From assembly GCA_964422295.1 (NCBI GenBank), contig CAYRAM010000004.1, positions 62,001-126,000 on the forward strand: 64,000 nt of DNA, given 5' to 3'. The translations under genes and the position numbers were made by a program. Position 1 is the first letter of the stretch, and every line of letters starts with the position of its first letter. Positions 18,360 to 27,125 of this stretch are shown here, in pieces. The notes beneath the pieces were generated by a model. It was not told the origin of the DNA and searched no databases. It saw only the letters and a program-made list of their open reading frames with translations. The DNA comes from UBA12191 sp964422295 (GTDB lineage Bacteria; Planctomycetota; UBA8108; UBA1146).

Positions 18360-20049
18360 GGCCATCCTTTCTGGATTCACTCGCCCCCACCCAGACCCCA
18401 AGTTTGTTGTCACGCATCACCGCCTGATATCCGCCAAAAAGCCCCTTCTTTTTCGAAATCTCGTGCCCGCGTTTTTGTAAATTGGAAATCACTTGCGCAG
18501 AAAAGCCGCTTTCGAGAGCAACCTCCCCGCCATCCTCCATGATGTATCCCGTCGGTTGTGATGATCCCACATGCACCACCCGTGGAGCATCTCCCGCCTC
18601 CTGCAGGTTCATGCCGAAGTCGATCAGATTCATGAGGACCCATGCTTGTGCCTGTGGTTGTGTCGCTCCACCCATGACTCCAAAGGAGAGCCACGGTTTC
18701 CCATCTTTGAAGGCAAAGCCGGGAATGATGGTATGGAAAGGACGCTTTCCTGGGGCGTAGACATTGGCGTGATCCTCATCGAGGCAGAAGAGTTCCCCCC
18801 TGTCCTGTAATCCAAAACCCAAACCGGGAGGGCAAACTCCACTGCCGATTCCACGGTAATTGCTCTGGATCAGGGAAATCATGTTTCCCTCTGAATCCGC
18901 CACCGACAGATAAACGGTATCCCCATCCCTCGTTTGGGATCTGCCCGTGTCGATGGTCTGCGCCGCCTTTGCTGCAGAAATCAACGATCTGTGCTTCTCC
19001 GCCCGCGACTTGGAAATCAGTTCACCCACAGGAATGTCGTGGAAATCAGGATCGACGTACTCACGGGCACGGTCCTCAAACACCTGTTTTTTCGCCTCGA
19101 TGAAGTGGTGGAGGAGGTCTGCACTGCCAAAACCCCATTCGTGAACGGGATAACCTTCCATGATGTTGAGAAGTTGCAACACGGCGAGCCCCTGACCATT
19201 GGGAGGCAGTTGCCACACCTCCACACCCCGATAAGAAGTACTTACCGGTTCGACCCACTCCCCCCTGTGGGATCTCAGATCCTCAACGGTGAGATAGCCT
19301 CCATGCTCTTGAACAAATTGGGCCATCTTTTCTGCGACTTCTCCCTGATAAAACCCGGCCCTCCCCAATCGCGCGATTTTCTCGTAACTCTCAGCCAAAT
19401 CAGGATTCTTCCAAATTTCACCTTCTTCCGGGGCAACACCATCACGGGAAAAGGTCTCCATGAATCCTGGCTGTTTTGCCAGTTTGCGAACACTGGCCTG
19501 CCAGTAATACGCGATGACCTGGGTAACAGGAAATCCATCCCTGGCATGGCGAATCGCCGGCTCGAGAACCTTCTCCAGGGGAAGTTTTCCAAACTTCTCA
19601 TGAAGGCTGATCCACCCATCGACACATCCAGGAACCGAAATCGGCAGGGATCCATGGGCCGGAATTGCGTTCAGTCCCCTGCTCTCCAATTCCTTGCGAA
19701 GGGTTTCCAGATCAAGGCTCTTTGGAGATCGACCTGAGCCGTTGTAGCCGTGCAGCTTTTCTTCTTTCGCATCCCAAACGATGGCAAAGAGATCTCCGCC
19801 GATGCCGCATCCTGTCGGTTCCATCAATCCAAGACAGGCATTGGCTGCGATGGCTGCATCGATGGCGTTGCCACCTGACTTGAGGATGTCGAGGGCCGCA
19901 TCTGTGGCCAGAGGTTGACTGGTTGCAGCCATTCCATTTATCGCCAGAGATGGGGATCGAGTCGCCATCTGCGATCCGAAGACCCGATCCCCACCACTGA
20001 CTCTTGATACCATTAAAAGCAGCATTATTAATGCCAGGCAAATCTTCAT
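18343..20049 (-). CDS. ggt: Gamma-glutamyltransferase
   Basis: Periplasmic Ntn-hydrolase that cleaves glutathione and other gamma-glutamyl compounds. From the ATG at 20049 (GAGG 7 nt upstream) the 568-residue protein has a signal peptide of about 20 residues. LDILKSGGNAIDAAIA and GCGIGGDLFAIV are family motifs. The autocleavage site is at DTVYLSVAD, where the conserved Thr should become the nucleophile of the small subunit; the end has FGVMGGATQPQAQ. An in-frame upstream extension has no family similarity. Likely cotranscribed with the BNR gene. Confidence 0.95.
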   Translation of the reverse strand: MKICLALIMLLLMVSRVSGGDRVFGSQMATRSPSLAINGMAATSQPLATDAALDILKSGGNAIDAAIAANACLGLMEPTGCGIGGDLFAIVWDAKEEKLHGYNGSGRSPKSLDLETLRKELESRGLNAIPAHGSLPISVPGCVDGWISLHEKFGKLPLEKVLEPAIRHARDGFPVTQVIAYYWQASVRKLAKQPGFMETFSRDGVAPEEGEIWKNPDLAESYEKIARLGRAGFYQGEVAEKMAQFVQEHGGYLTVEDLRSHRGEWVEPVSTSYRGVEVWQLPPNGQGLAVLQLLNIMEGYPVHEWGFGSADLLHHFIEAKKQVFEDRAREYVDPDFHDIPVGELISKSRAEKHRSLISAAKAAQTIDTGRSQTRDGDTVYLSVADSEGNMISLIQSNYRGIGSGVCPPGLGFGLQDRGELFCLDEDHANVYAPGKRPFHTIIPGFAFKDGKPWLSFGVMGGATQPQAQAWVLMNLIDFGMNLQEAGDAPRVVHVGSSQPTGYIMEDGGEVALESGFSAQVISNLQKRGHEISKKKGLFGGYQAVMRDNKLGVWVGASESRKDGHAAGY

Positions 20050-20244
20050 GATGTCCTCAATTCTACTGCTCATGGTAGCGGCGACCGAATGGGTGAGGTA
20101 GTCGCCAGCGATGACCACAATGCTCCTTTTCTCCTGTGCCAATGGAGCCTGTGATCAACTTTGGGTTCATGGGAAGGCTCGGCAAGGGTATCCCCCGAGT
20201 CTACGGCGGATATACTCCCCGGATACAAACGTTGGGAGCATGTC

Positions 20245-21558
20245 ATGAACTCCACTCCGCAAGACTTGAGTAAATCCTCACCTACAGGAAATCAGGCACT
20301 CTTCGATCGCGCCCGCCAAATCATCCCCGGAGGAGTCAACAGCCCTGTGCGCGCCTTCGGCTCCGTTGGAGGAACCCCGCGATTTATCCGATCCGCGAAG
20401 GGGTGCCGTATTTTCGACGAAGATGGCAGGGAGTACGTCGATTTCGTAGGCTCCTGGGGCCCTATGATTCTCGGGCATGCGCATCCGGAAATTCTTGAAG
20501 CCATCTCCCAATCGGTACTCCACGGGACTTCCTTTGGTGCACCTACTGCTGCAGAGGTGGAAATCGCTGAACTGATCGTCGATATGGTGCCTTCAGCGGA
20601 GATGGCTCGTCTGACATCCAGTGGTACGGAAGCGACGATGTCCGCACTGAGGCTGGCTCGTGGCATCACCGGAAGATCGATGATGATCAAATTTGAGGGT
20701 TGTTACCATGGCCACGGTGACTCCTTTCTCGTCGCAGCCGGATCGGGTGCTGCAACCCACGGACACCCATCAAGTCCTGGAGTGCCATCTTCCACCGCAA
20801 ATCTGACTCTTGTTGCACCCTACAATGATCTGGATGCGGTCAAGAGATTGATGTCAGAACACGGCTCAGAGGTCGCGGCCATCTTTGTCGAACCGATCGC
20901 CGGCAACATGGGCTGCGTCCCTCCCGTGGATGGCTTTTTGGAGGGCTTGAGGGAGTTGTGTGACCAGCACGGATCTCTACTTGTCTTTGATGAAGTCATG
21001 ACCGGCTTCCGGGTCAGTCCCCAATGTGCCCAAGGACTTCTCGGGATCAAACCGGACCTGACAACCCTTGGGAAAATCGTCGGTGGAGGCATGCCGATGG
21101 GAGTGGTCTGTGGTCCAAAAGAATTCATGGAGCATTTTTCTCCGACAGGAGCGGTTTACCAGGCGGGTACCTTGAGTGGAAATCCCCTGTCCGTAGCTGC
21201 AGGCATCGCCTTGCTGAATCGTTTGCGAGAAGATTCGACGACGATTTACTCAACCTTGGAGAGGCGTAGTGAACAACTCCAACAGCAATGGAAGGCCGCC
21301 CTAGACAATCACGGCATTCCCCACTCATGGCACCGAATAGGATCGATGTTCGGCCTCTTTTTCACCCCTGACCCCGTCTTCAATTTCGCGGGCGCAGCGG
21401 CAGCGGATGAAGAAGTTTTCAAGAAGTTCTTCCACGGATTGCTGGCTCAGGGAGTCGCCATCGCTCCATCCCCCTATGAGGCGGGATTCATTTCGCTGGC
21501 ACATTCGAAAGAGGACGTCACCTTCACCGCTGAAGCGATTGAAAAACTCGAATTTTAA
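20245..21558 (+). CDS. hemL: Glutamate-1-semialdehyde 2,1-aminomutase
   Basis: PLP enzyme giving 5-aminolevulinate from the HemA product. The 437-residue length is normal. IPGGVNSPVRAFGSVGG, GSWGPMILGHAHP, TSSGTEATMSALRLARG and VFDEVMTGFR are hallmark motifs. Lys277 in TTLGKIVGGGMPMG is the PLP Schiff-base residue. The start is the ATG at 20245 with GGGAG 7 nt upstream. It is divergent from ggt and about 6 kb from the start of the haem operon, on the opposite strand. Confidence 0.97.
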   Translation: MNSTPQDLSKSSPTGNQALFDRARQIIPGGVNSPVRAFGSVGGTPRFIRSAKGCRIFDEDGREYVDFVGSWGPMILGHAHPEILEAISQSVLHGTSFGAPTAAEVEIAELIVDMVPSAEMARLTSSGTEATMSALRLARGITGRSMMIKFEGCYHGHGDSFLVAAGSGAATHGHPSSPGVPSSTANLTLVAPYNDLDAVKRLMSEHGSEVAAIFVEPIAGNMGCVPPVDGFLEGLRELCDQHGSLLVFDEVMTGFRVSPQCAQGLLGIKPDLTTLGKIVGGGMPMGVVCGPKEFMEHFSPTGAVYQAGTLSGNPLSVAAGIALLNRLREDSTTIYSTLERRSEQLQQQWKAALDNHGIPHSWHRIGSMFGLFFTPDPVFNFAGAAAADEEVFKKFFHGLLAQGVAIAPSPYEAGFISLAHSKEDVTFTAEAIEKLEF

Positions 21559-21595
21559 ATCCAAAGCCAATCCGTCATTGCAGAGCGGGATGAGC

Positions 21596-21637
21596 AAAGA
21601 AAAAAGGCCGCTCGATCATCGATCGAGCGGCCTTCTT
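21596..21637 (-). terminator. Strong hairpin between hemL and the dockerin gene
   Basis: A perfect 12-bp stem (GGCCGCTCGATC / GATCGAGCGGCC, 21606-21632) with a 3-nt loop. On the minus strand it is followed by a run of six T, so it ends the dockerin gene transcript. The plus-strand tail is less T-rich but could also stop hemL. Confidence 0.9.
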
Positions 21638-21658
21638 CAATCTTGAAATCAGTGACTT

Positions 21659-22906
21659 CTAAATGTCGTCGGCGTCGCCGTCACATCCCAAGCCATCTCC
21701 CGGAGTCGGGTCGAGACCCGCGGACGGGAAGGGAGCCAGCGGCGGTGGTCCATCGAGGAAGCGGTAGTTGAAGACGTAAATGGCGTCTGCAGCATCGATG
21801 GAGGCATCGTCGTTGGAATCACACGCATCGTCACAGACCGGCTCTGGGCCATTCTGGAAGAGGTAGTTGATCAAGTTGATTCCGTCAGCAATGTTGACGA
21901 TTCCGTCAGCGTTGCAGTCACAACGAAGGAACTGATTGAAGTTGACCACGGTCAGAGCGCCGTCGATCAGGGTCGGTGTCTCAAGAGAAGACTGACCCGC
22001 AACAAACAGAAGATCCTGTGAAGGGGATCCTGCACTCGCCGGGAAGGTCATGGCAGAAGTACCCTCTGCGTCAGTGCTCCAGCTGACCGTAAAGAGGTCG
22101 GTAGAAGCGCCAGCGGGAATCAGGCCATCCAGAGGAGGAGTGACATCGGCCAATCCACCCATGACGATCGCACCACCATTACCAGAGAAATCCTGAACGA
22201 GGAAAGTCTCAAAGGCAAAGTCCGGAGCGATACCGGTAGGCGAAACGATGGTGTTGTCGTAGCCCAAGTTGATCTGGACCGCATCGATTGCCGGGTAGTT
22301 GACGTTGTTGAAACTCACTGTGGTGGACGCAGCATCACCGAGAACAGCGGTTGCGCTGGAAGCGCTCAACTGGTTCGGATTGATGATATCAACCGTTCCG
22401 CAGGAGGTATCGGGAGGAATACTTGCTCCACCAACCACGACCACGGTGTTGACAGGAGGGCCACCCAAAGTATTGCAGTAGCAAATGTCGGTATCTGAAG
22501 ATCCGGCGATCGTGTAATCGATCGTCATCATCTCGAAACCGGAGGTGTCACCAATCACAGCACAACCGGTGAAGCAAAGAACCACACCTTGGGTTGCACC
22601 ATCAGCAAAAGTGCTGATCTGGTTGAAGTCGGGTGGTGAGCCGTTCTTGGCGGTCTCGGTGTCGGCACCGCTGTTGGCGGCGTCTACAGAGAGATCTCCA
22701 GCATTACTGCAAACTCCGTAGGACCAACCCTGAATGTCTCCTCCACCACTGTTGGCCAAGAGACAGGAAGCAGTAAAGCTGTCACCAGCCGCACCAGATC
22801 CGCCAGTCAAGCTGAACTGGAAGGCTCCTCCGCCAGCATGAGCAGCAACAGGTAAAAACAAAACTGCCACCGTAATGGTCAGCATGGTCATCATGGATCG
22901 AAGCAT
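21659..22906 (-). CDS. Secreted cohesin-like protein with dockerin end
   Basis: A 415-residue exported protein with a signal peptide (residues 1-25, ending AHA). Two beta-rich regions follow, about 28-150 and 175-325; the second (TVSFNN.. INLGYDNTIVS) resembles the cohesin fold. A dockerin-like pair of calcium loops ends the protein, DCNADGIVNIADGINLINYLF and DSNDDASIDAADAIYVFNY, then an acidic tail with GLDPTPGDGLGCDGDADD. No catalytic motif is seen. The related dockerin tails at 27126 and 35158 suggest a shared sorting or assembly role. Confidence 0.8.
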   Translation of the reverse strand: MLRSMMTMLTITVAVLFLPVAAHAGGGAFQFSLTGGSGAAGDSFTASCLLANSGGGDIQGWSYGVCSNAGDLSVDAANSGADTETAKNGSPPDFNQISTFADGATQGVVLCFTGCAVIGDTSGFEMMTIDYTIAGSSDTDICYCNTLGGPPVNTVVVVGGASIPPDTSCGTVDIINPNQLSASSATAVLGDAASTTVSFNNVNYPAIDAVQINLGYDNTIVSPTGIAPDFAFETFLVQDFSGNGGAIVMGGLADVTPPLDGLIPAGASTDLFTVSWSTDAEGTSAMTFPASAGSPSQDLLFVAGQSSLETPTLIDGALTVVNFNQFLRCDCNADGIVNIADGINLINYLFQNGPEPVCDDACDSNDDASIDAADAIYVFNYRFLDGPPPLAPFPSAGLDPTPGDGLGCDGDADDI

Positions 22907-23532
22907 AATCGTGTGTTCCTTTCGGTCTCACTCCAGGGCAATCGCCCCGACACACCCCATTAAAAGTTCTTTTTCTCTAATCAAAACTCTGAAAAAGCCT
23001 CCGACACACCTTGCCAGAACGGGTCCTCACAGAGTCTATAATGTTGAGTCAAGCTGAGGAAAAATGGCGTGCACGTCGGGCGATCTGAATACAGACGTCC
23101 TCGACGCACACCATCCCACCTCCTCGAGGCTCTCGACCGTCAGGGAAAGCCCTTACCGACCATTCACAGGTGCAAGGAAATCCCAAGCATGGGAAGTCCT
23201 TCTCGTGATCCTGAAATTGATCTAATTCTCGAGCCCGAGCATCTCTGATTGTATCGACTTATCGGTCCTTGCCAACCACCCGGGGTGAAACTTGTCTGAC
23301 CTGTCTAGGTGAGAATACAGGCCCATAACAACCGCTACCCTGTAAACGAAAGGTCTTGGTCCCGGCACGACTCACCCCCCGTTGCATGGAGTAGACGATC
23401 AGTGGGCGAACAATGAACGAAATGTCACTCGTGTCGCGCAAATGCGGAACTATTAGAAAGATAGGAGAAAACCGGGAAATAATTCCCGAGCGGGAAATGC
23501 CATTTGTATGCCCATTCGTACATATTGTAAAA
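22907..23532. other. 626-bp intergenic region
   Basis: It should contain the minus-strand promoter of the dockerin gene near 22930-23000, which is AT-rich, and the terminator of the cytochrome gene near 23480. A plus-strand reading frame starting at 23413 runs antisense through the next gene and has no good ribosome site, so I do not call it. The remainder shows no RNA gene or repeat that I can recognise. Confidence 0.4.
23468..23498 (-). terminator. Probable terminator of the PVC cytochrome gene
   Basis: Inverted repeat CGGGAA-ATAA-TTCCCG at 23473-23488. On the minus strand it lies about 44 nt past the stop at 23533 and is followed by GTTTTC. A further CGGGAAAT half-site at 23491 could instead make this an operator. 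Confidence 0.5.
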
Positions 23533-26500
23533 CTATTTACTCCCTACATATTCCAACAGGTCGCGAATCTCTTCCGGCTGCAAAATCCAATGGATTTCCG
23601 GCATCGCGGAAAGGCCATTTTGTGCCGAAAATCCATCCGTGATGACCGCGGAGGGATCCACCAGGCTTTGCAAAATTTGACGTCTGTTTCTGGTCTCTGC
23701 CAATCCATCCAAGGGCGGGCCGGAGACTCCCCCTTGACCCTCTTTGACGTGGCAACGCATGCACTGGGCTACAGGGTGCTCCATGAAAATCTTGCGGCCG
23801 CGACTGGCATCTCCGCCTTCAAGTGCCCATCGATGATCTTCGACCCTGTCCTCTCCTGTTCCTGCGAGCAGTTTTTGCGCTCGCTCCTGGACATCTTTGG
23901 AACCGGAACTCTCACATGCTCTCAACAGGTCAAGCACCAAGCCTGCATCAATCTCCGCTTTCTCATGTAGATCCAGCTGCAGCAGAAGCCAATCGTGAAT
24001 CCCGGGTGCCGTGTCATACAGTTTGGTTACCCTGCGCACTGCCAATTGACGAATTCTCTCGCTTGCACCTTGTTCAAATACTTGCATCAGATATGCGGGC
24101 CTATCCGCAATGATCCTCAATGCTTCTTCGATGCGCAGACGAAGCTGATCTTCGGAATCACCCCTTACGCTTTCGAGTTCTGTTGCCAAATCTTCTTGGG
24201 ACACCTCACCCTGCAATTGTTTCAACAGTTGTTCCAATGCCTGAATTCTGAATTCCACTGGTTGGTCTGTAGCGTGCAACACCGATCGATTCACATCCAA
24301 ATCCAGTGGAATCTGATGGATCAAGGCAGCCTTCAGTGCTGGCCCCTGCAGAGGGTCATTCGGTTTCAACAGTGCTGCCAGTGGCTCGGACAACTCCTTG
24401 GCAGGGCTCACACCAGATGCCCTCTGGTCCTCCTGGACCGGCCTTACAAGACCACGCACTCCTTCCCTGACTGGAGGATTCTGCCACTGTGCAACCGTCT
24501 CCAATGACAACTGGCGCAACCTTTGAGGAACACTTTCAAGAGCAGCAAATTCTGCCAATGCTTTCAGGTGGGATGCTCCCCCGTGGCGAAGAGCCGCATC
24601 GATGGCCCTTCTTCCTATGGGCCAGATCCAGTCACCAAACTTCTTCAATTCTTCCGCTTCCATACGCGAAAGGCGAATCAGCAAATCCGCCAATCTCGGT
24701 AATCCCTCTGCCGATCCAAGGTCGTGAATCCCACGAGCCGCCTCTGCAACGATTTCGGGGTTGCGGTCATTGAGAAAGAGTGCAAGAGATGCGCTTACCT
24801 GACGTACCCGTGTCACCGCATCTTCTGCGGAACTTCGATACCGCAATCCTGATTGCAACAATTGCTGCGGACTACGAGGATTTACTCTCATCTCAGCAGG
24901 AGTATCGACCTCCCCGGGAACCCCGGCAAAGAGCCACCAGGGGTGATGTTTTTTGCGAAGTGCGAGAAGAGCCAACATTCTTCTCTCCGCAGAGGCACCC
25001 CTCGACAGACCCTCCAACAGGAGATCCGCTTCGGTACAAGACCCGGCCAAACCCATCACTGCAGAGTGATAAAGCACCGGATCTTCCGGCGCTGCTGCGA
25101 CTCCCAATTGGAATAACTCATCCATCGCCTCCGGTGCGCCCGTCCTGGCAAGTGCCAAAGCCGCCATCGATTTGACTCTGGGAGAGGGATCTTCCAGCAA
25201 TCGAATCAGCACCGATTTGCCGCGAGGATCTGCCATTTCTCCATAGACTCGGGCCAACTGACGACGAATTTCCCCGCTGGTATCCCCTTCCAACGGGGCT
25301 AAAGACAACAGACGCTGGCAATCATCTTGGGGGTTTCTTCGCGACCACTGTTCCAATCCCCAGAGGGCGTGCACCCTGCTGAACTGCTCGGACGAGTACG
25401 AAAATTCCCCGTGGGCGATGGAGACGAGCAGATCGGCTTCCGCTTCTCCCCCAGCGGCCAAGTGATTCTGAACCCGCTGGCGAACCCTGCGATCGGCATG
25501 ACCGAGAAGGCTCTCCAGAAACACCGCTCCTGACAACCGATCCACCGGATAGACACTCAAGTCTTTCTTCGTCAGCAGATCTTCCACTCCACTCTCTACC
25601 GCGTGACGCAATCCTTCACTGTCGGCAAACTCAAAGAGTTGGCCGCGATCCGTGGAGACCCATCCCCCACCCCATGCAGTGATCCACAACGCACCATTCG
25701 GAGTGAAATCAACATCGGTGCACAATACACCTTCAATAAATTTCTCTTGCTCAGAGATCCGATACCCTGCCCCTTGCGCTTCGAGGCGAAATCTCCAAAG
25801 CAGAGAAGCGGCGGGATCTCCGCGGAAATCACACATGAAAAAGCTGCCGGCGAGATCGGGGCGAAAGCCTGTTCCGGGATGGAAGACCAAACCGGAAGGG
25901 CCACTGCCCAGATGGGTGATCGGTGGCAATGCCCATCGGGGTCTGACCGGATGCTCCAACTGCCAGATCCCTTCCTGGTTCCATGGTCCCCTCTGATTGC
26001 TTCCCTCCAGTGTCTGATACTCCATGCGCCAGCCCGTCTCACCACCCGGGAGGATCTGCACGATGCGCGCACGATCCCCGGCATCGGAGTTGTTGTCGCC
26101 GGAAAACAGATCTCCATATTCGTTAAAGGCCAGCTCTTGGGGATTACGCAACCCGACGTGAACCACCTCGAGACCAGACCCATCGGGCTCGCAACGAAAG
26201 ACGGCTCCCGAACCGGAGTCGTGGAGCATGCGCCCATCAGCGGTCTCCAGGTAAAAACCTCGATCACCAATGGAAAAATAAATGCGCCCATCCGGTCCGC
26301 GTGCAAGGCCGTGCATGTCGTGGCCACGAAGTGCGATACGCACTCCAAAACCCCGTTGCGCAGAGCGCCGCGATTCCGCCTGCCCATCCTGATCCTCGTC
26401 AGTGGCGATCCACAAATGGGGAATATTGGTGATCCATGCATTGCCATCTTCGACAAGCACTCCTGCCAATGTTCCATCGAGGGGTTCGTCGAAGGGATCG

Positions 26501-26961
26501 GTGAAAGGGCGCACCGTATCCATGATGCCATCCCCATCGGTATCGCTGAGACAGGTCAGACGATCTTCTCGGGCACTGTAGTATCCCATGCCGTTTTCAC
26601 GGCGATCCTTGTGCTTCTCATACATTGCGAGGCGGTCATCGACCGTTTGCAGTGCAAGATCATCTATCAGCCAGAAAGGACTGGAACGATTGTCCTCGAC
26701 CCCAAACTCCTGACGCTGCGATTCGCAAACGTATGCTCTGCCCCGTGCATCGACGGCAAAAGCTACCGGGTCCCTGACCAAGGGACCTGCTGCGATGATT
26801 CGTTTGGAAACGCCCTCTGGAGTACGAATCCTCTCGAGAGCCTCGATGGCATCCTCAGACCAGAGGGATTTCTCTCCCCTGGGAGAATCTGATTCACCAG
26901 AGCCATCCTGGGACGGATTCAAAAGATGACAGATCAATAGCAGCAGAACTGTATGGTGCAT
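23533..26961 (-). CDS. PVC-type membrane-bound dehydrogenase / HEAT / cytochrome c protein
   Basis: A 1142-residue exported protein with a signal peptide (MHHTVLLLLICHLL) from the ATG at 26961, which has GGAGG 3 nt upstream. The N-terminal half is a sorbosone-dehydrogenase-like beta-propeller (GNAWITNIPHLW, HDMHGLARGPDGRIYFSIGDRG, GLRNPQELAFNEYG). The middle is helical repeats of HEAT type (residues about 450-1000). The end is a cytochrome c domain with CMRCH, a likely haem site, and a distal Met. This architecture is characteristic of Planctomycetes and relatives; the substrate is unknown, but a periplasmic sugar-oxidising role is often guessed. Confidence 0.88.
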   Translation of the reverse strand: MHHTVLLLLICHLLNPSQDGSGESDSPRGEKSLWSEDAIEALERIRTPEGVSKRIIAAGPLVRDPVAFAVDARGRAYVCESQRQEFGVEDNRSSPFWLIDDLALQTVDDRLAMYEKHKDRRENGMGYYSAREDRLTCLSDTDGDGIMDTVRPFTDPFDEPLDGTLAGVLVEDGNAWITNIPHLWIATDEDQDGQAESRRSAQRGFGVRIALRGHDMHGLARGPDGRIYFSIGDRGFYLETADGRMLHDSGSGAVFRCEPDGSGLEVVHVGLRNPQELAFNEYGDLFSGDNNSDAGDRARIVQILPGGETGWRMEYQTLEGSNQRGPWNQEGIWQLEHPVRPRWALPPITHLGSGPSGLVFHPGTGFRPDLAGSFFMCDFRGDPAASLLWRFRLEAQGAGYRISEQEKFIEGVLCTDVDFTPNGALWITAWGGGWVSTDRGQLFEFADSEGLRHAVESGVEDLLTKKDLSVYPVDRLSGAVFLESLLGHADRRVRQRVQNHLAAGGEAEADLLVSIAHGEFSYSSEQFSRVHALWGLEQWSRRNPQDDCQRLLSLAPLEGDTSGEIRRQLARVYGEMADPRGKSVLIRLLEDPSPRVKSMAALALARTGAPEAMDELFQLGVAAAPEDPVLYHSAVMGLAGSCTEADLLLEGLSRGASAERRMLALLALRKKHHPWWLFAGVPGEVDTPAEMRVNPRSPQQLLQSGLRYRSSAEDAVTRVRQVSASLALFLNDRNPEIVAEAARGIHDLGSAEGLPRLADLLIRLSRMEAEELKKFGDWIWPIGRRAIDAALRHGGASHLKALAEFAALESVPQRLRQLSLETVAQWQNPPVREGVRGLVRPVQEDQRASGVSPAKELSEPLAALLKPNDPLQGPALKAALIHQIPLDLDVNRSVLHATDQPVEFRIQALEQLLKQLQGEVSQEDLATELESVRGDSEDQLRLRIEEALRIIADRPAYLMQVFEQGASERIRQLAVRRVTKLYDTAPGIHDWLLLQLDLHEKAEIDAGLVLDLLRACESSGSKDVQERAQKLLAGTGEDRVEDHRWALEGGDASRGRKIFMEHPVAQCMRCHVKEGQGGVSGPPLDGLAETRNRRQILQSLVDPSAVITDGFSAQNGLSAMPEIHWILQPEEIRDLLEYVGSK

Positions 26962-27063
26962 GGGCCTCCGACATCCACCCAAGAAAAACTCTACAGTGGA
27001 TTGCTGGCCAGGATGTTACACCACACCGCCTGCGGATTGCACCCGGTGATACACTAAGCCCCA

Positions 27064-27105
27064 ATCAAAAAAATGGCCCCGATGGTTTACCAACGGGGCC
27101 ACTTC
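27064..27105 (-). terminator. Terminator of the giant HYR gene
   Basis: Stem TGGCCCCG (27074-27081) and CGGGGCCA (27094-27101) with an inner TGGT/ACCA pairing, followed on the minus strand by a run of seven T. It lies about 25 nt past the stop at 27126. Confidence 0.9.
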
Positions 27106-27125
27106 GATGACGTCCTCAGAGACGA

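Noticed and set aside
23413..23970. Plus-strand frame starting in the intergenic region
   Set aside because: Runs antisense through the cytochrome domain and lacks a ribosome site.
25603..26892. Long plus-strand frame of 429 codons opposite the PVC cytochrome gene
   Set aside because: Antisense to a clearly conserved gene; the protein has no recognisable domain and no good ribosome site.
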